From: Alcanivorax nanhaiticus | Lineage (GTDB): Bacteria; Pseudomonadota; Gammaproteobacteria; Pseudomonadales; Alcanivoracaceae | Assembly (NCBI RefSeq): GCF_000756665.1 | Contig: NZ_ARXV01000006.1 | Location: 186,001 to 250,000 of the forward strand | Direction of reading: 5' to 3' | Length of the DNA: 64,000 nucleotides | Part shown: piece after piece, positions 29,173 through 38,172 of the stretch | Layout: every line of letters begins with the position of its first letter | How positions within the stretch are numbered: position 1 is the first letter of the stretch | Program-made: the position numbers and the translations under genes | Notes under the pieces: generated by a model | Database searches by the model: none | Told to the model about the DNA's origin: nothing | Seen by the model: the letters and a program-made list of their open reading frames with translations, nothing else

Positions 29173-29781
29173 ATGCCTGAACAACAGCCACTCTCGCCAG
29201 CACAACGACAGCAGCGTCAGCAGTTGCGCCGACAACTACGTCAGCGTCGCCGGCAACTGACCGCAGGCCAGCGCCGTCGCGCGTCCCTGCGCACTGGTCC
29301 CGCCCTTGCCCGCGCCCTGCAGCACCGTCCTGCCCACCACATTGCCCTGTATCTGGCAAATGAAGGTGAGCTGGATCTGATGCCAGCCATGAGCCATCCA
29401 CGTCTGCACCACTCCAGCACTTATCTTCCCTGGCTGGACCCGCTGCGTCCGGGGCATCTGCGTTTTCGCCTCTGGCAAACACGTCACCCCATGCGCCCCA
29501 ACCAATACGGCATTGCTGAACCCGCCCTGCTCAAGCGAGGCCGAGCCCTCTGGGCGCTGGACGTGATTTTGCTACCGGCGGTGGCCTTTGACCGTGCAGG
29601 GTATCGAATGGGAATGGGAGGAGGATATTACGACCGCACGCTAGCGGATCTGGCAAGACGACCGCGTCGTCCCAGACTGTTGGCGGTAGGTTATGATTTT
29701 CAGTGTGTAGAGGAAGGCGCGCTACCGCTGGCCCCGTGGGACCAGCCGGTAGATCAGATCGTTACTGCTGGCTCTGAGTGA
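29173..29781 (+). CDS. fau: 5-formyltetrahydrofolate cyclo-ligase
   Basis: ATP-dependent conversion of 5-formyl-THF to 5,10-methenyl-THF, about 202 residues. The family signature is clear: GYRMGMGGGYYDRTL near residues 135-150, preceded by the substrate segment LPAVAFDRAGYR. The N-terminus is strongly Arg/Gln-rich. Two nearby ATGs (29152, 29173) are possible; the downstream one has a faint AGG site and gives normal family length. It follows 6S RNA directly and may be read through from it, as in E. coli. Confidence 0.9.
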   Translation: MPEQQPLSPAQRQQRQQLRRQLRQRRRQLTAGQRRRASLRTGPALARALQHRPAHHIALYLANEGELDLMPAMSHPRLHHSSTYLPWLDPLRPGHLRFRLWQTRHPMRPNQYGIAEPALLKRGRALWALDVILLPAVAFDRAGYRMGMGGGYYDRTLADLARRPRRPRLLAVGYDFQCVEEGALPLAPWDQPVDQIVTAGSE

Positions 29782-29911
29782 CCACAATGCCTGCACTGTC
29801 AGCGTAATGCTGATAATCAGGCTCATTGCCACCGTGGGTAATGCTGCTGACCAGCACTCCCAGCCCGAAAACGATTGCCAGTAGCACCAGGGCGTCCGGC
29901 TTCTTTTTCAT
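29762..29911 (-). CDS. Tiny single-pass membrane protein
   Basis: 49 residues: MKKKPDALVLLAIVFGLGVL forms a positive-inside N-terminus and one membrane helix, then a short polar tail ending VVTQSQQ. The start has a weak GGGGA about 8 bases upstream. It converges on fau and overlaps its last 20 bases. The long upstream region full of GTCA/TGAC sites supports a real, regulated gene. Function not recognised. Confidence 0.5.
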   Translation of the reverse strand: MKKKPDALVLLAIVFGLGVLVSSITHGGNEPDYQHYADSAGIVVTQSQQ

Positions 29912-29938
29912 TTTTCTATTCCCCAAAGTGGTACAGCT

Positions 29939-30105
29939 GTCAGAAAAATCTGACCTAAAAGTATTAACAGGACAGTCACTGTAATCGTAATGACCGTCAG
30001 AAAATGCCAACCGGGTCAAAATTTGACCATTCAAACAAGTAAAGTCAAGTAGTTACCCGCTTCTGTTGACGCTTCTTAACAGAACTACGTCATAACCCTT
30101 GGTCA
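29939..30105 (-). promoter_or_regulatory. Cluster of GTCA/TGAC half-sites
   Basis: Eleven GTCA or TGAC tetramers counted by eye in 167 bases, including the inverted pairs GTCAGAaaaaTCTGAC (29939-29954) and GGTCAAAATTTGACC (30014-30028). It lies upstream of the tiny membrane protein gene in a 309-base gap with no other gene. Confidence 0.4.
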
Positions 30106-30118
30106 ACTGGTTCACAAA

Positions 30119-30134
30119 ATGCATCTAGATGCAT
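30119..30134. promoter_or_regulatory. Perfect 16-base palindrome
   Basis: ATGCATCTAGATGCAT, self-complementary over all 16 bases, in the same gap. Candidate dimeric regulator site; no binding protein is suggested by the neighbours. Confidence 0.35.
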
Positions 30135-30220
30135 AGTCATGAACAGCCAAGGCGTGAAAAACAGCGTGCCCGGGGGTGTGTGACCACCCACTGCCTACCC
30201 GGTTCCCGAGGAAACCGCGT

Positions 30221-31738
30221 TTAATTAAGAAAAAGTCGATAGGCTGGATTGTCGCTCTCTTCCACCATGGGATAAGGCACTTTCTTCAAGTCGGCCAACA
30301 ACTGGCCACCTTTACCCTCTTCCACCTGGAAACCCACCAGCACCCGGCCGTAGGCTGCACCGTGATTGCGGTAATGGAACAGGCTGATATTCCATTTGCC
30401 GCCCAGCGACTGCAGGAACGCCATCAGGGCTCCCGGACGCTCCGGGAATTCCACCCGGAACAGCCGCTCGTGCAGATCCTGCCGGGAAGTATGCCCCCCG
30501 ACCAGATGGCGAATATGCAGCTTGGCCATCTCGTTGCCGCTCATATCCACCACCGGATAACCCTTGTCGGTCAGCTCCTGCAGCAACGCCTGCAGCGCCT
30601 TTCCTCCGGGCTTGAGCTGAATCCCCACAAAGATGTTGGCCTGCCGATCATCACTATAGCGATAGTTGAACTCGGTGATACCACGGCGCCCGAGGGCTTG
30701 GCAGAAGGCGCGGAAGGCTCCCGGTTTCTCGGGAATGGTGACGCCCAACAGGGCCTCACGCTGCTCACCCAGCTCGGCGCGCTCGGAGACATGGCGCAAA
30801 CGATCAAAGTTCACATTCGCCCCACTCTGGATCGCCACCAGCGTCTTGTCCTTCACGCCATGTTTCGCCACCCAGTTTTTCAGACCCGCCAGCGCCAGCG
30901 CCCCGGCAGGCTCACAGATGGCTCGGGTATCTTCGAAGGAGTCCTTGATCGATGCACAGATCTCATCGGTGGTGGCGGTGACCACCTCGTCCACATTGTC
31001 CTTGAGGATCTTGTAGGTTTCCTTGCCGATTTGCTTTACTGCAACGCCATCGGCAAACAAGCCTACTTCCTTGAGAATCACGCGGCGCTTGTTATCCATC
31101 GCCGCCTTCAGACAAGCCGCATCTTCCGGCTCCACCGCGATGATCTTCACATCCGGACGCACGTACTTTACGTAGGCGGCGATGCCCGCCGCCAGGCCAC
31201 CACCACCCACCGGAATGAAGATGGCATCCAGATCGCCGCTGAGCTGTCGCAGCAATTCCATGCCCACCGTTCCCTGGCCCGCAATAACATCGGGGTCATC
31301 ATAAGGGTGCACAAAGGTCAGCCCCCCTTTTTCCTCCAACACCCGAGCATGAGCCAGCGCCTCATCGAAGCTATCGCCATGCAGTACCGCCTTGCCACCA
31401 TGATTGCGCACCGAATTCACCTTGATGTCCGGCGTGGTACGCGGCATCACGATAGTGGCCTTGACCCCCATGGAGGTAGCGGCCAGCGCCATGCCCTGAG
31501 CATGATTACCGGCTGAGGCACAAATCACGCCACGGTCCAGCTGCTCCTGGCTGAGCTGACACAGCTTGTTATAAGCACCACGCAACTTGAAGGAGAACAC
31601 CGGCTGCAGGTCTTCCCGCTTGAGCAGTACCCGGTTGCCAATTCGCTTGGAAATCAACGGCGCTGCATGAATGGGCGTTTCCACCGCCACGTCGTAAACG
31701 CGTGATTGCAGTATCCGTTTGACGTATTTGTCCAGCAT
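30221..31738 (-). CDS. ilvA: Threonine ammonia-lyase, biosynthetic
   Basis: First step of isoleucine synthesis: PLP-dependent deamination of threonine to 2-oxobutanoate. 505 residues: catalytic fold II domain with the PLP lysine K51 in FSFKLRGAYN, SAGNHAQGMA and the phosphate loop PVGGGGLAAG, then two ACT-like regulatory domains (TIPEKPGAFRAFCQAL and EFPERPGALMAFLQSL) that give isoleucine feedback control in the family. GGAAG precedes the ATG. It points away from rpiA, a common gammaproteobacterial arrangement. Confidence 0.96.
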   Translation of the reverse strand: MLDKYVKRILQSRVYDVAVETPIHAAPLISKRIGNRVLLKREDLQPVFSFKLRGAYNKLCQLSQEQLDRGVICASAGNHAQGMALAATSMGVKATIVMPRTTPDIKVNSVRNHGGKAVLHGDSFDEALAHARVLEEKGGLTFVHPYDDPDVIAGQGTVGMELLRQLSGDLDAIFIPVGGGGLAAGIAAYVKYVRPDVKIIAVEPEDAACLKAAMDNKRRVILKEVGLFADGVAVKQIGKETYKILKDNVDEVVTATTDEICASIKDSFEDTRAICEPAGALALAGLKNWVAKHGVKDKTLVAIQSGANVNFDRLRHVSERAELGEQREALLGVTIPEKPGAFRAFCQALGRRGITEFNYRYSDDRQANIFVGIQLKPGGKALQALLQELTDKGYPVVDMSGNEMAKLHIRHLVGGHTSRQDLHERLFRVEFPERPGALMAFLQSLGGKWNISLFHYRNHGAAYGRVLVGFQVEEGKGGQLLADLKKVPYPMVEESDNPAYRLFLN

Positions 31739-31893
31739 GTAGGCTTCCGGGTTGGTCAGTGCACAAGGATGACAGAAGCGTCATAGTCTAGGGCTTGGCA
31801 TGGGGAATTGCGATAGGTCGGGGTCGAGTCCACGCCCTTGCTGCCCTATAATTCCGGCTCATCACACACTCATCAGCATGACAGGACAGGCTC

Positions 31894-32547
31894 ATGGATC
31901 AGGATGCGCTGAAGAAGCAGGTGGCCGAAGCGGCCCTGCGCTTTGTGCCCGAAGGCGAATACATTGGTGTCGGCACCGGCTCCACCGCCAACTTTTTTAT
32001 TGATGGCCTGGCCACCATGAAAGACCGCATCAAGGGCGCTGTTGCCAGCTCTGAAGCGACTGCCGAACGCCTCAAGGGCCATGGCATCGAGGTGGTATCT
32101 CTGAACGACGTAGACCGCCTGCCCGTGTATGTGGACGGTGCTGACGAAGTGAATGCCCACCGGGAGATGATCAAGGGCGGCGGCGGCGCACTGACCCGCG
32201 AAAAGATTGTTGCTGCAGTAGCCGATCAATTCATCTGCATCGTGGACGGTTCCAAGCAAGTGAAACGCCTGGGCAAGTTCCCGCTGCCGGTGGAAGTCAT
32301 CCCCATGGCTCGCTCCCATGTAGCGCGCAAACTGGTCGCACTGGGTGGCCAGCCGCAATATCGCGATGGTTTTGTCACCGATAACGGCAACATCATCCTC
32401 GATGTTCACAACCTTGATATTCTCAACCCCATCGAGCTGGAAGAGAAAATCAACAACATTGTCGGCGTGGTCACCAACGGCCTGTTCGCCAAGCGTCCGG
32501 CCAATGTAGTGCTGGTAGGCGAAAACGGCAGCGTGAATCAGTATTAA
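31894..32547 (+). CDS. rpiA: Ribose-5-phosphate isomerase A
   Basis: Interconverts ribose 5-phosphate and ribulose 5-phosphate in the pentose phosphate pathway. 217 residues. Family landmarks: [13 protein letters not shown] near residue 26, [18 protein letters not shown] with catalytic Asp residues, and [21 protein letters not shown] at 31847-31852 is a plausible -10 box. Divergent from ilvA. Confidence 0.96.
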   Translation: MDQDALKKQVAEAALRFVPEGEYIGVGTGSTANFFIDGLATMKDRIKGAVASSEATAERLKGHGIEVVSLNDVDRLPVYVDGADEVNAHREMIKGGGGALTREKIVAAVADQFICIVDGSKQVKRLGKFPLPVEVIPMARSHVARKLVALGGQPQYRDGFVTDNGNIILDVHNLDILNPIELEEKINNIVGVVTNGLFAKRPANVVLVGENGSVNQY

Positions 32548-32611
32548 AGCGACGCAACACGCCTGACACAAAAAGGCCCCCCCTTGGCTTCAGCAAAACA
32601 CTCTCTATAAC

Positions 32612-32771
32612 CCGCTGTAGGAGCACCGCTTGAGGTGCGAACCTCGCGGAGCGAGGCGACCGAAGGGAGATGGTTTCTTCACAGACCCGTCGAGCCCGGA
32701 AATGCCTGATCGCCCTGCGGTCGATTCCGTGCTTCGCACGGTTCGCACCTCAAGCGGTGCTCCTACAGCGG
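32612..32771. repeat. REP-like hairpin with perfect 32-base arms
   Basis: The left arm 32612-32643 (contains GTAGGAGCACCGCTTGAGG) and right arm 32740-32771 are exact complements over 32 bases with a 96-base loop. It fills most of the 307-base gap after rpiA. Confidence 0.85.
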
Positions 32772-32827
32772 CTTCGTAGAAACTCCGGAATCTGCGGAAC
32801 TTTTCGACCTTTCTTAATCCAATCGAG

Positions 32828-32855
32828 CGTAGCTCGTAGCTCGTAGCTCGTAGCT
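32828..32855. repeat. Four perfect CGTAGCT heptamers at a stop codon
   Basis: Four tandem CGTAGCT units (GAGCTAC on the other strand). The last base of the array is the last base of the TAA stop of the neighbouring minus-strand gene. Confidence 0.85.
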
Positions 32856-33139
32856 TACGGCTTTTTATTCAGATCACGGATCATGTCGTCACGGCGCTGC
32901 TGGATGCGATTATGCAGATCCTGTTGGCGAGCATTGGATTGTTCACGCTGGGCATCCCGATGATCTTGTAACTGCTGCTGCTCACGATCCCACTGTTCCT
33001 GCCGCAAGTAGTCAGCAGTTTCAGAAGTGTTCGAACGCCCTTTCTCCGTCTCCGATTCTGCCGCGCTAACAGGCGACACAACCAAAGCTGCCACCAACAA
33101 GCTCGCAGCAATGAACGGAATATTTCTGTTCACTTCCAT
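32855..33139 (-). CDS. Small secreted charged protein
   Basis: 94 residues: signal peptide (MEVNRNIPFIAASLLVAALV, cleaved after about PVSA) and a mature part rich in Gln, Arg, Asp and Glu (REQQQLQDHRDAQREQ) predicted as one long helix. The start is set by GGGAGG 5 bases before the ATG. The stop codon abuts a heptamer array. No family recognised; periplasmic location is inferred from the signal peptide. Confidence 0.7.
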   Translation of the reverse strand: MEVNRNIPFIAASLLVAALVVSPVSAAESETEKGRSNTSETADYLRQEQWDREQQQLQDHRDAQREQSNARQQDLHNRIQQRRDDMIRDLNKKP

Positions 33140-33332
33140 GACGTCCTCCCGGATCACAGTCATAAAGGAGACTCTGAATAACACTTTGCATGCCAGCGCG
33201 GGAACGCCGCCCCGCAGTTATCGCTCACCCCACTATGCCATAACAGCGTCGTCAACACGTGAGGCCAGCCACTGCTCTTTCGGATGTCTCTCCTTGCCGC
33301 TGCTTTCTCGTTCGCCGCTATGCAGGAAGCAT

Positions 33333-33360
33333 AAAAAAGGCCGCTAACAAGCGGCCTTTA
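33333..33360 (-). terminator. Rho-independent terminator
   Basis: GGCCGC/GCGGCC stem with TTTTTT on the minus-strand 3' side, 20 bases after the stop of the next gene rightward; flanking gcttcc/ggaagc extends the pairing. Confidence 0.85.
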
Positions 33361-33376
33361 TTATGCTTCCTGGGAA

Positions 33377-33889
33377 TTAATCCCAGAAGTTATACCACGG
33401 CTTGGCTTTGGCATTAGCCTTGGCTTTCACTTCCGCTTCTTCCGCATCGACTTCAGCCTGAGCGTCCACTTCCGCTTGAGCACCAGCTTCGCTGGCGCGC
33501 TGCTTGGCGTCTTCATGACGCTGCTTGGCAGCAGCCTTGTTTTCTTCCATTTTTTCCATAGCGGCATCACGTTTGCCGCGAGCCTCATCTTCCATGCGCT
33601 TGCCATGGCCTTTCATTTCTTCGCCATGCGCTTCCGCATCGTCCATCATTTCATCGCGCTTGGCCTTGGCATCGTCTTTCATTTTTTCATGCTTTTCTTC
33701 CATGGCCTTTTTCTGAGCTTTGGCATCGGCCTTGGCTGCATCACGCTTGTCACGCACTTCCTGCTCTGCCGCCTTGGCATCCGCATCAGCATTGACCGCT
33801 GCATTGATCCCCGCATTCAAATCAGCAACGGCAACCTGGCTCATCATTGCTGCACCGGCAGTCATTGCCAGCCATATTTTCTTATCCAT
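33377..33889 (-). CDS. Secreted Ala/Lys/Glu-rich helical protein
   Basis: 170 residues: signal peptide (MDKKIWLAMTAGAAM, cleavage near VAVA), then a continuous highly charged, almost Pro-free helix of K, E, D, A and M (for example AKRDEMMDDAEAHGEEMKGH) and a short aromatic tail PWYNFWD. GGAGAG lies 6 bases before the ATG. It has its own terminator. No enzyme motif; likely a periplasmic or envelope coiled-coil protein. The aromatic C-terminus is odd against the charged body. Confidence 0.7.
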   Translation of the reverse strand: MDKKIWLAMTAGAAMMSQVAVADLNAGINAAVNADADAKAAEQEVRDKRDAAKADAKAQKKAMEEKHEKMKDDAKAKRDEMMDDAEAHGEEMKGHGKRMEDEARGKRDAAMEKMEENKAAAKQRHEDAKQRASEAGAQAEVDAQAEVDAEEAEVKAKANAKAKPWYNFWD

Positions 33890-34014
33890 GCTTTTCTCTC
33901 CTTGATTCACGCCTGAATGACGCAAATGTTGTGGTTCAATCCTCGCCAAATACCATGTGCCAAACCCCGATTCACCTCAAGTAACAAACAGTAAAATCGG
34001 GAACCAGGTCAGCA

Positions 34015-34995
34015 TCAGCCTAAATACTGATCAATAATGGCAAAGATCTTCTCACGGAAATCTGCATGTTCATTGGCAAGCTGGTGTCGTGCACCGGGTA
34101 ATATGTGAATCCGCGGCTCATTGAACTTGCTTCGGATCACATTCAGGTTGTACCGCCAATCCACCGTCTCATCCAAATCCCCCTGAATCACAATTGGCGA
34201 GACATGAATGTGTGACACCTTTTCAAAACCGGGAAGCCATTTTTTCAGCGCACTCACCCAGATCGCCGAGACACGACGCGCCTGCAAAGGGTCCTTGTTT
34301 TCCAGAAAATCCAGAAAGTCAGGATCATTGGAATTGATCGAAAACACCCGCTTGATGCTATTGGCAAAAGGACTGATCAGCGTATGCAGCCAGCGGCCCG
34401 TGCCCCATTTGAATGGCCGCACCAGCGGTGCCAACAGGATAACGTGCTCGAAGGGGTTGTCTTCCCCTTCTCCTCTGCTGGCCAGATAATCCATCACGAT
34501 GGCACCACCGGTGCTCTGCGCAATAACGTTCCAGGGATGAGGAAAGTGGTTGCCCGCCAATGACAGACACTGCTCAAGCACACTTCGGTAAGTGAGGAAA
34601 TCGTCAATCACTGCCTGCGGGCCAGAACTTAACCCATGACCAGGCAAATCATAGGCCAGCACGGCGTAGCCCAGCTCCAATACGTGGCCAATAACATGCC
34701 GGTACAACCCAACGTGATCAAAGTAACCATGACATACCAACACCGTCCCACGGGGGGCAGGGGGGCGCCACGCATGCACTGAGATCTGGTGGCCTGCGGC
34801 TTCAAAATAACCAAAGCCATGCTCCAGGCTCGGCAGACTCTCGGCAAAGTTCAGCCCATAGTAGGCAATATAGCGCTGGCTTGACTCATCCAGCGGGTCA
34901 AACGCTTCCCAGTTCAGCGGTGTCCAGTGCTGCTGGATGTGCTCTCGATCAAAAGGGTTGTCCATGTGAGGCCAGGGTCTCCACGGTTTGCTCAC
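34015..34995 (-). CDS. Alpha/beta hydrolase, Hydrolase_4 (lysophospholipase-like)
   Basis: 326-residue cytosolic hydrolase. Oxyanion region VLVCHGYFDHVGLY, nucleophile Ser161 in IAQSTGG (AxSxG rather than GxSxG), acid in GDLDETVDW and His in GARHQLANE near the C-terminus. This layout fits the serine aminopeptidase/monoacylglycerol lipase superfamily. Starts with GTG, with AGGAA five bases upstream. It stands alone, divergent from the flavin reductase gene. Substrate unknown; lipid ester is a guess from family. Confidence 0.85.
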   Translation of the reverse strand: MSKPWRPWPHMDNPFDREHIQQHWTPLNWEAFDPLDESSQRYIAYYGLNFAESLPSLEHGFGYFEAAGHQISVHAWRPPAPRGTVLVCHGYFDHVGLYRHVIGHVLELGYAVLAYDLPGHGLSSGPQAVIDDFLTYRSVLEQCLSLAGNHFPHPWNVIAQSTGGAIVMDYLASRGEGEDNPFEHVILLAPLVRPFKWGTGRWLHTLISPFANSIKRVFSINSNDPDFLDFLENKDPLQARRVSAIWVSALKKWLPGFEKVSHIHVSPIVIQGDLDETVDWRYNLNVIRSKFNEPRIHILPGARHQLANEHADFREKIFAIIDQYLG

Positions 34996-35097
34996 GGCGT
35001 TTCCTGATAATACGGCCCCAGCCGCATAGCCGAAAGGACAAGGAATGACGCGGTGACCTACTCAGCCGCCATTCGAAGATCCATACAGGGCCATACC

Positions 35098-35733
35098 ATG
35101 CACTTCACCAGTCAGACGCTGGACGCACTGCCAAAGCGAACCCGGACAAACCTGATCAATAGTCTTTCCGGTTTCAAAAGCGCCAATCTGGTGGGCACCC
35201 GCAGCGGCAGCGGCCAGGAAAACCTGTGCATCGTCAGCTCCTGCTTCCATCTGGGTGCAGACCCGGCCTTGATGGGTATGATCATCCGTCCCCACTCAGT
35301 TGACCGGCACACCCTCGAATATCTGCAGGAAACGGGTTGCTACACCATCAACCACGTACATGAAGGAATCATCGCTGCCGCCCATCAAACCTCCGCCCGC
35401 TATTCCCGTGAGGTTTCCGAATTTGAGGCTACCGGACTGACGGCAGACTACCACCACGATTTTCCGGCGCCCTTTGTGCAGGAAGCAAGGATTCGGCTGG
35501 GCATGAAAGTGGTGGAGATTCAGGATCTGGCGGTGAATGGCACGGTGCTGGTCATCGGTACCATCGAGCATGTGCTGTTACCCACGGGATTGATGGGTGA
35601 GGATGGCTATGTGGATGTAGAACAAGCGGGCACTGTCACACTGTCAGGTCTGGACAGCTATCACCTCACAAGGAGACAAGGGCGCTGGCGCTATGCCAAA
35701 CCCGACCGCACGCCACAGAGAATCAATGAGTGA
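35098..35733 (+). CDS. Flavin reductase-like (FMN-binding) protein
   Basis: About 211 residues with the flavin reductase-like split barrel: NLCIVSSCFHLGADPALMGM, then TLEYLQETGCYTINHV, and LGMKVVEIQDLAVNGTVLVIG. Members bind FMN and reduce flavin or act as partners of monooxygenases. MHFTSQTL was taken as start; a GTG 15 codons upstream with AAGGA is an alternative. It converges on a small membrane protein gene with an 11-base overlap. Confidence 0.8.
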   Translation: MHFTSQTLDALPKRTRTNLINSLSGFKSANLVGTRSGSGQENLCIVSSCFHLGADPALMGMIIRPHSVDRHTLEYLQETGCYTINHVHEGIIAAAHQTSARYSREVSEFEATGLTADYHHDFPAPFVQEARIRLGMKVVEIQDLAVNGTVLVIGTIEHVLLPTGLMGEDGYVDVEQAGTVTLSGLDSYHLTRRQGRWRYAKPDRTPQRINE

Positions 35734-36061
35734 ACATGGGCTCCGGCATCGGCTGCTGTAACGCCAGCGCGGCCCACCAGGCAGTCAATGCCAGAATCGG
35801 CAAGGACAACAACAGCCCCCACAGCACCAACCGGTTGGCCCACGGATTGAGCTCGCGATGGCTGAGCGCAAAACACTGCGAGGCGGGCACCGGCAACAGC
35901 AAGATGGCAAAGCCCCATACCCACAATCGCTGCCCAAAGGCAGTAATCATCAGTGTCAGCCACCCCATCCACATCAACCCGACGCCTACCGCCGAGAGCA
36001 TGGCCAACGGCAGGGCGACCCATTGATGCTGGGTATAAAACTCGAGGAAGACGTTCAGCAT
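35723..36061 (-). CDS. Small multi-pass membrane protein
   Basis: 112 residues with three to four hydrophobic segments (LPLAMLSAVGVGLMWMG, LWVWGFAILLLPVPA, LVLWGLLLSLPILALTAWW). AGGA lies 6 bases before MLNVFLEF, which sets the start. Its 3' end overlaps the converging flavin reductase gene. No family recognised. Confidence 0.65.
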   Translation of the reverse strand: MLNVFLEFYTQHQWVALPLAMLSAVGVGLMWMGWLTLMITAFGQRLWVWGFAILLLPVPASQCFALSHRELNPWANRLVLWGLLLSLPILALTAWWAALALQQPMPEPMFTH

Positions 36062-36230
36062 GGAAATTCCTGATTCATGACACTTGGCCATATTCTCCGC
36101 GCTGTTCGCTGTGGGTCAATATCAGCAGGCGTTCGTCTTGCGCTGCATCAAAGAACCACAGGAAAAAGAAACTTTCTCTGGCCATCAACCTCTAACCCGC
36201 TACCAGGTGAATTGATACAAGGGAAAGACC

Positions 36231-36662
36231 ATGAAAGATTTGCTTCGCTCGGGGCTGCTGGCAGCCAGCGTTACTCTTATTGCGGCCTGCTCCAACGGGA
36301 TCGGCAACGAAACAGGAGCTCAAGCCATGCCCAGCTTCGAACAACTCAGCGGTGAGCCGTGGCAGGTACAGAGCCTGAACAGCAAACCTGTCGGCAATGC
36401 CACCGTGACTCTGGTCTTTCCCGAGGCCGGCAAGCTTGCCGGGCGCGCCGCCTGCAACAATTACATGGCTACCTATAGCGACGATGGCCAGCAGTTCACC
36501 ATCCAGCCCGGCGGCATGACCATGAAGGCCTGTATGCCTCCACTGATGGAACTGGAATCGCAGTTCATGGATGCCTTGAAAGGTGTCGACACCGCGGTCT
36601 TGAATGATCTGGGTGAGCTGGTACTGAGTGGTGAAGGGGTGGAGATCAAGGCGACGCGGTAA
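36231..36662 (+). CDS. META-domain lipoprotein (HslJ-like)
   Basis: 143 residues; lipobox LIAAC then a META domain: EPWQVQSLNSKPV, GRAACNNYMATYS, the MTMKACMPPLMELESQF box and LVLSGEG. Such proteins are envelope lipoproteins, some linked to heat shock or novobiocin resistance in other species; the role here is not shown. GGGAAAG precedes the ATG. Confidence 0.85.
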   Translation: MKDLLRSGLLAASVTLIAACSNGIGNETGAQAMPSFEQLSGEPWQVQSLNSKPVGNATVTLVFPEAGKLAGRAACNNYMATYSDDGQQFTIQPGGMTMKACMPPLMELESQFMDALKGVDTAVLNDLGELVLSGEGVEIKATR

Positions 36663-36664
36663 TA

Positions 36665-36884
36665 GTTTTGAGTTGCGAGTACCGAGTTTCGAAAGGCCAA
36701 ACTCCAAATCTCGCGCCAGGGTCAGGTTTTTTGATTTTCGAAACTCGGTACTCGAAACTCGTCTCTGGAATCCTTACCTCGCTTAGGCTCGGATCGCGAC
36801 CACGCTCGTGATTCGCTGCGCTCACCCCTCCGGGGCCGCACTCCGTGCGTTACTCCGCTACGCTACGTTCCTACAGCGGCTCCG
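36665..36884. repeat. GAGNNNC hairpin followed by a second dispersed repeat
   Basis: Hairpin 36665-36771 (left GAGTTGC, GAGTACC, GAGTTTC; right GAGTTTC, GAGTACC, GAGTTTC read on the other strand), then cctcgcttaggctcggatcgc (shared with 55.7-55.9 kb), then 36808-36884, a segment repeated at 47877-47955 (ttactccgctacgctacg). Accounts for most of the 353-base gap. Confidence 0.75.
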
Positions 36885-36913
36885 AACCAACCTCTTCCTG
36901 GTTTACCTCCGCA

Positions 36914-36953
36914 ACAAAAAAGGCCGCACCCATATTCGGGCGCGGCCTTTTTG
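36914..36953. terminator. Rho-independent terminator of the fba operon
   Basis: AAAAAAGGCCGC and GCGGCCTTTTT pair around a 14-base loop; T-runs on both sides allow action in both directions, 60 bases after the fba stop. Confidence 0.85.
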
Positions 36954-37015
36954 TTGTTCGCTGGCAACCACCTCAACCGCGCTATTGCAAGGTGCGTGGT
37001 GCCCTTCTGCGTGGC

Positions 37016-38080
37016 TTACTTGACGCGGGGGTCCAGATCGCCGGCAGCGTAACGCTCGAACATGGTCTCCAGGTTGATCGGCTTGATCTTGCTGGCGTTG
37101 CCGGCGGTACCGAAAGCTTCATAACGGGCGATACAGATATCGCGCATGGCAGTGACCGATTCCTTCAGGTATTTGCGCGGATCGAACTCGGCGGTGTTAC
37201 CTGCCAGGAAGCGACGAATCGCACCGGTAGAGGCCAGACGCAGGTCAGTGTCGATGTTCACCTTGCGCACGCCGTGCTTGATACCTTCCACAATTTCTTC
37301 CACCGGCACCCCGTAGGTTTCCGGAATCTCGCCACCGAACTCGTTGATGATGGCCAGCCATTCCTGCGGCACAGAAGAAGAACCGTGCATTACCAGGTGG
37401 GTGTCCGGAATACGCTGGTGGATCGCCTTGATCTGGTCGATGGCCAGGATGTCGCCGGTGGGCGGACGGGTGAACTTGTAGGCACCGTGGGAGGTACCAA
37501 TGGCGATGGCCAGGGCATCTACCTTGGTCTTCTGTACGAAGTCAGCCGCTTCTTCCGGATCGGTGAGCATCTGGTCGTGGGTCAGTTTGCCCGCGGCACC
37601 GATACCGTCTTCTTCGCCGGCTTCACCGGTTTCCAGGGAACCCAGACAACCCAGCTCGCCTTCCACGGATACGCCACAGGCGTGAGCCATTTCTACGGTG
37701 CGACGGGTCACGTCTACGTTGTACTCATAATCGGTGGGCGTCTTGCCATCTTCACCGAGAGAGCCGTCCATCATGACTGATGAAAAACCCAGCTGGATAG
37801 AACGCTGGCACACGGCCGGGCTGGTACCGTGATCCTGATGCATGACCACAGGGATATGCGGAAACTCTTCCACTGCAGCCAGGATCAGGTGACGCAGGAA
37901 GGGAGCACCAGCATATTTACGCGCGCCGGCAGAGGCTTGCACGATCACCGGGGAATCGGTCTTGTCTGCCGCTTCCATGATGGCGCGCATCTGTTCCAGG
38001 TTATTCACGTTGAAAGCCGGAACGCCGTAGCCAAACTCGGCTGCGTGATCCAACAGCTGACGCATGCTTACTAATGCCAT
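37016..38080 (-). CDS. fba: Fructose-bisphosphate aldolase, class II
   Basis: Zn-dependent aldolase cleaving or forming fructose 1,6-bisphosphate; 354 residues. Metal and substrate residues are visible in [26 protein letters not shown] and [17 protein letters not shown] is typical of the Calvin-cycle-like class II subtype. GGGGAAA precedes the ATG. Last gene of the leftward tkt-gap-pgk-fba cluster, which connects the pentose phosphate pathway with lower glycolysis and gluconeogenesis. Confidence 0.96.
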   Translation of the reverse strand: MALVSMRQLLDHAAEFGYGVPAFNVNNLEQMRAIMEAADKTDSPVIVQASAGARKYAGAPFLRHLILAAVEEFPHIPVVMHQDHGTSPAVCQRSIQLGFSSVMMDGSLGEDGKTPTDYEYNVDVTRRTVEMAHACGVSVEGELGCLGSLETGEAGEEDGIGAAGKLTHDQMLTDPEEAADFVQKTKVDALAIAIGTSHGAYKFTRPPTGDILAIDQIKAIHQRIPDTHLVMHGSSSVPQEWLAIINEFGGEIPETYGVPVEEIVEGIKHGVRKVNIDTDLRLASTGAIRRFLAGNTAEFDPRKYLKESVTAMRDICIARYEAFGTAGNASKIKPINLETMFERYAAGDLDPRVK

Positions 38081-38172
38081 TTTCGTTTCCCCTTCGTCTA
38101 TTCCTGTGCAGGACGACTACGCCCTGCCTTGAAAACCCGTCAAACGTCCGACTTCAGGCGTCCGACCTTGAA

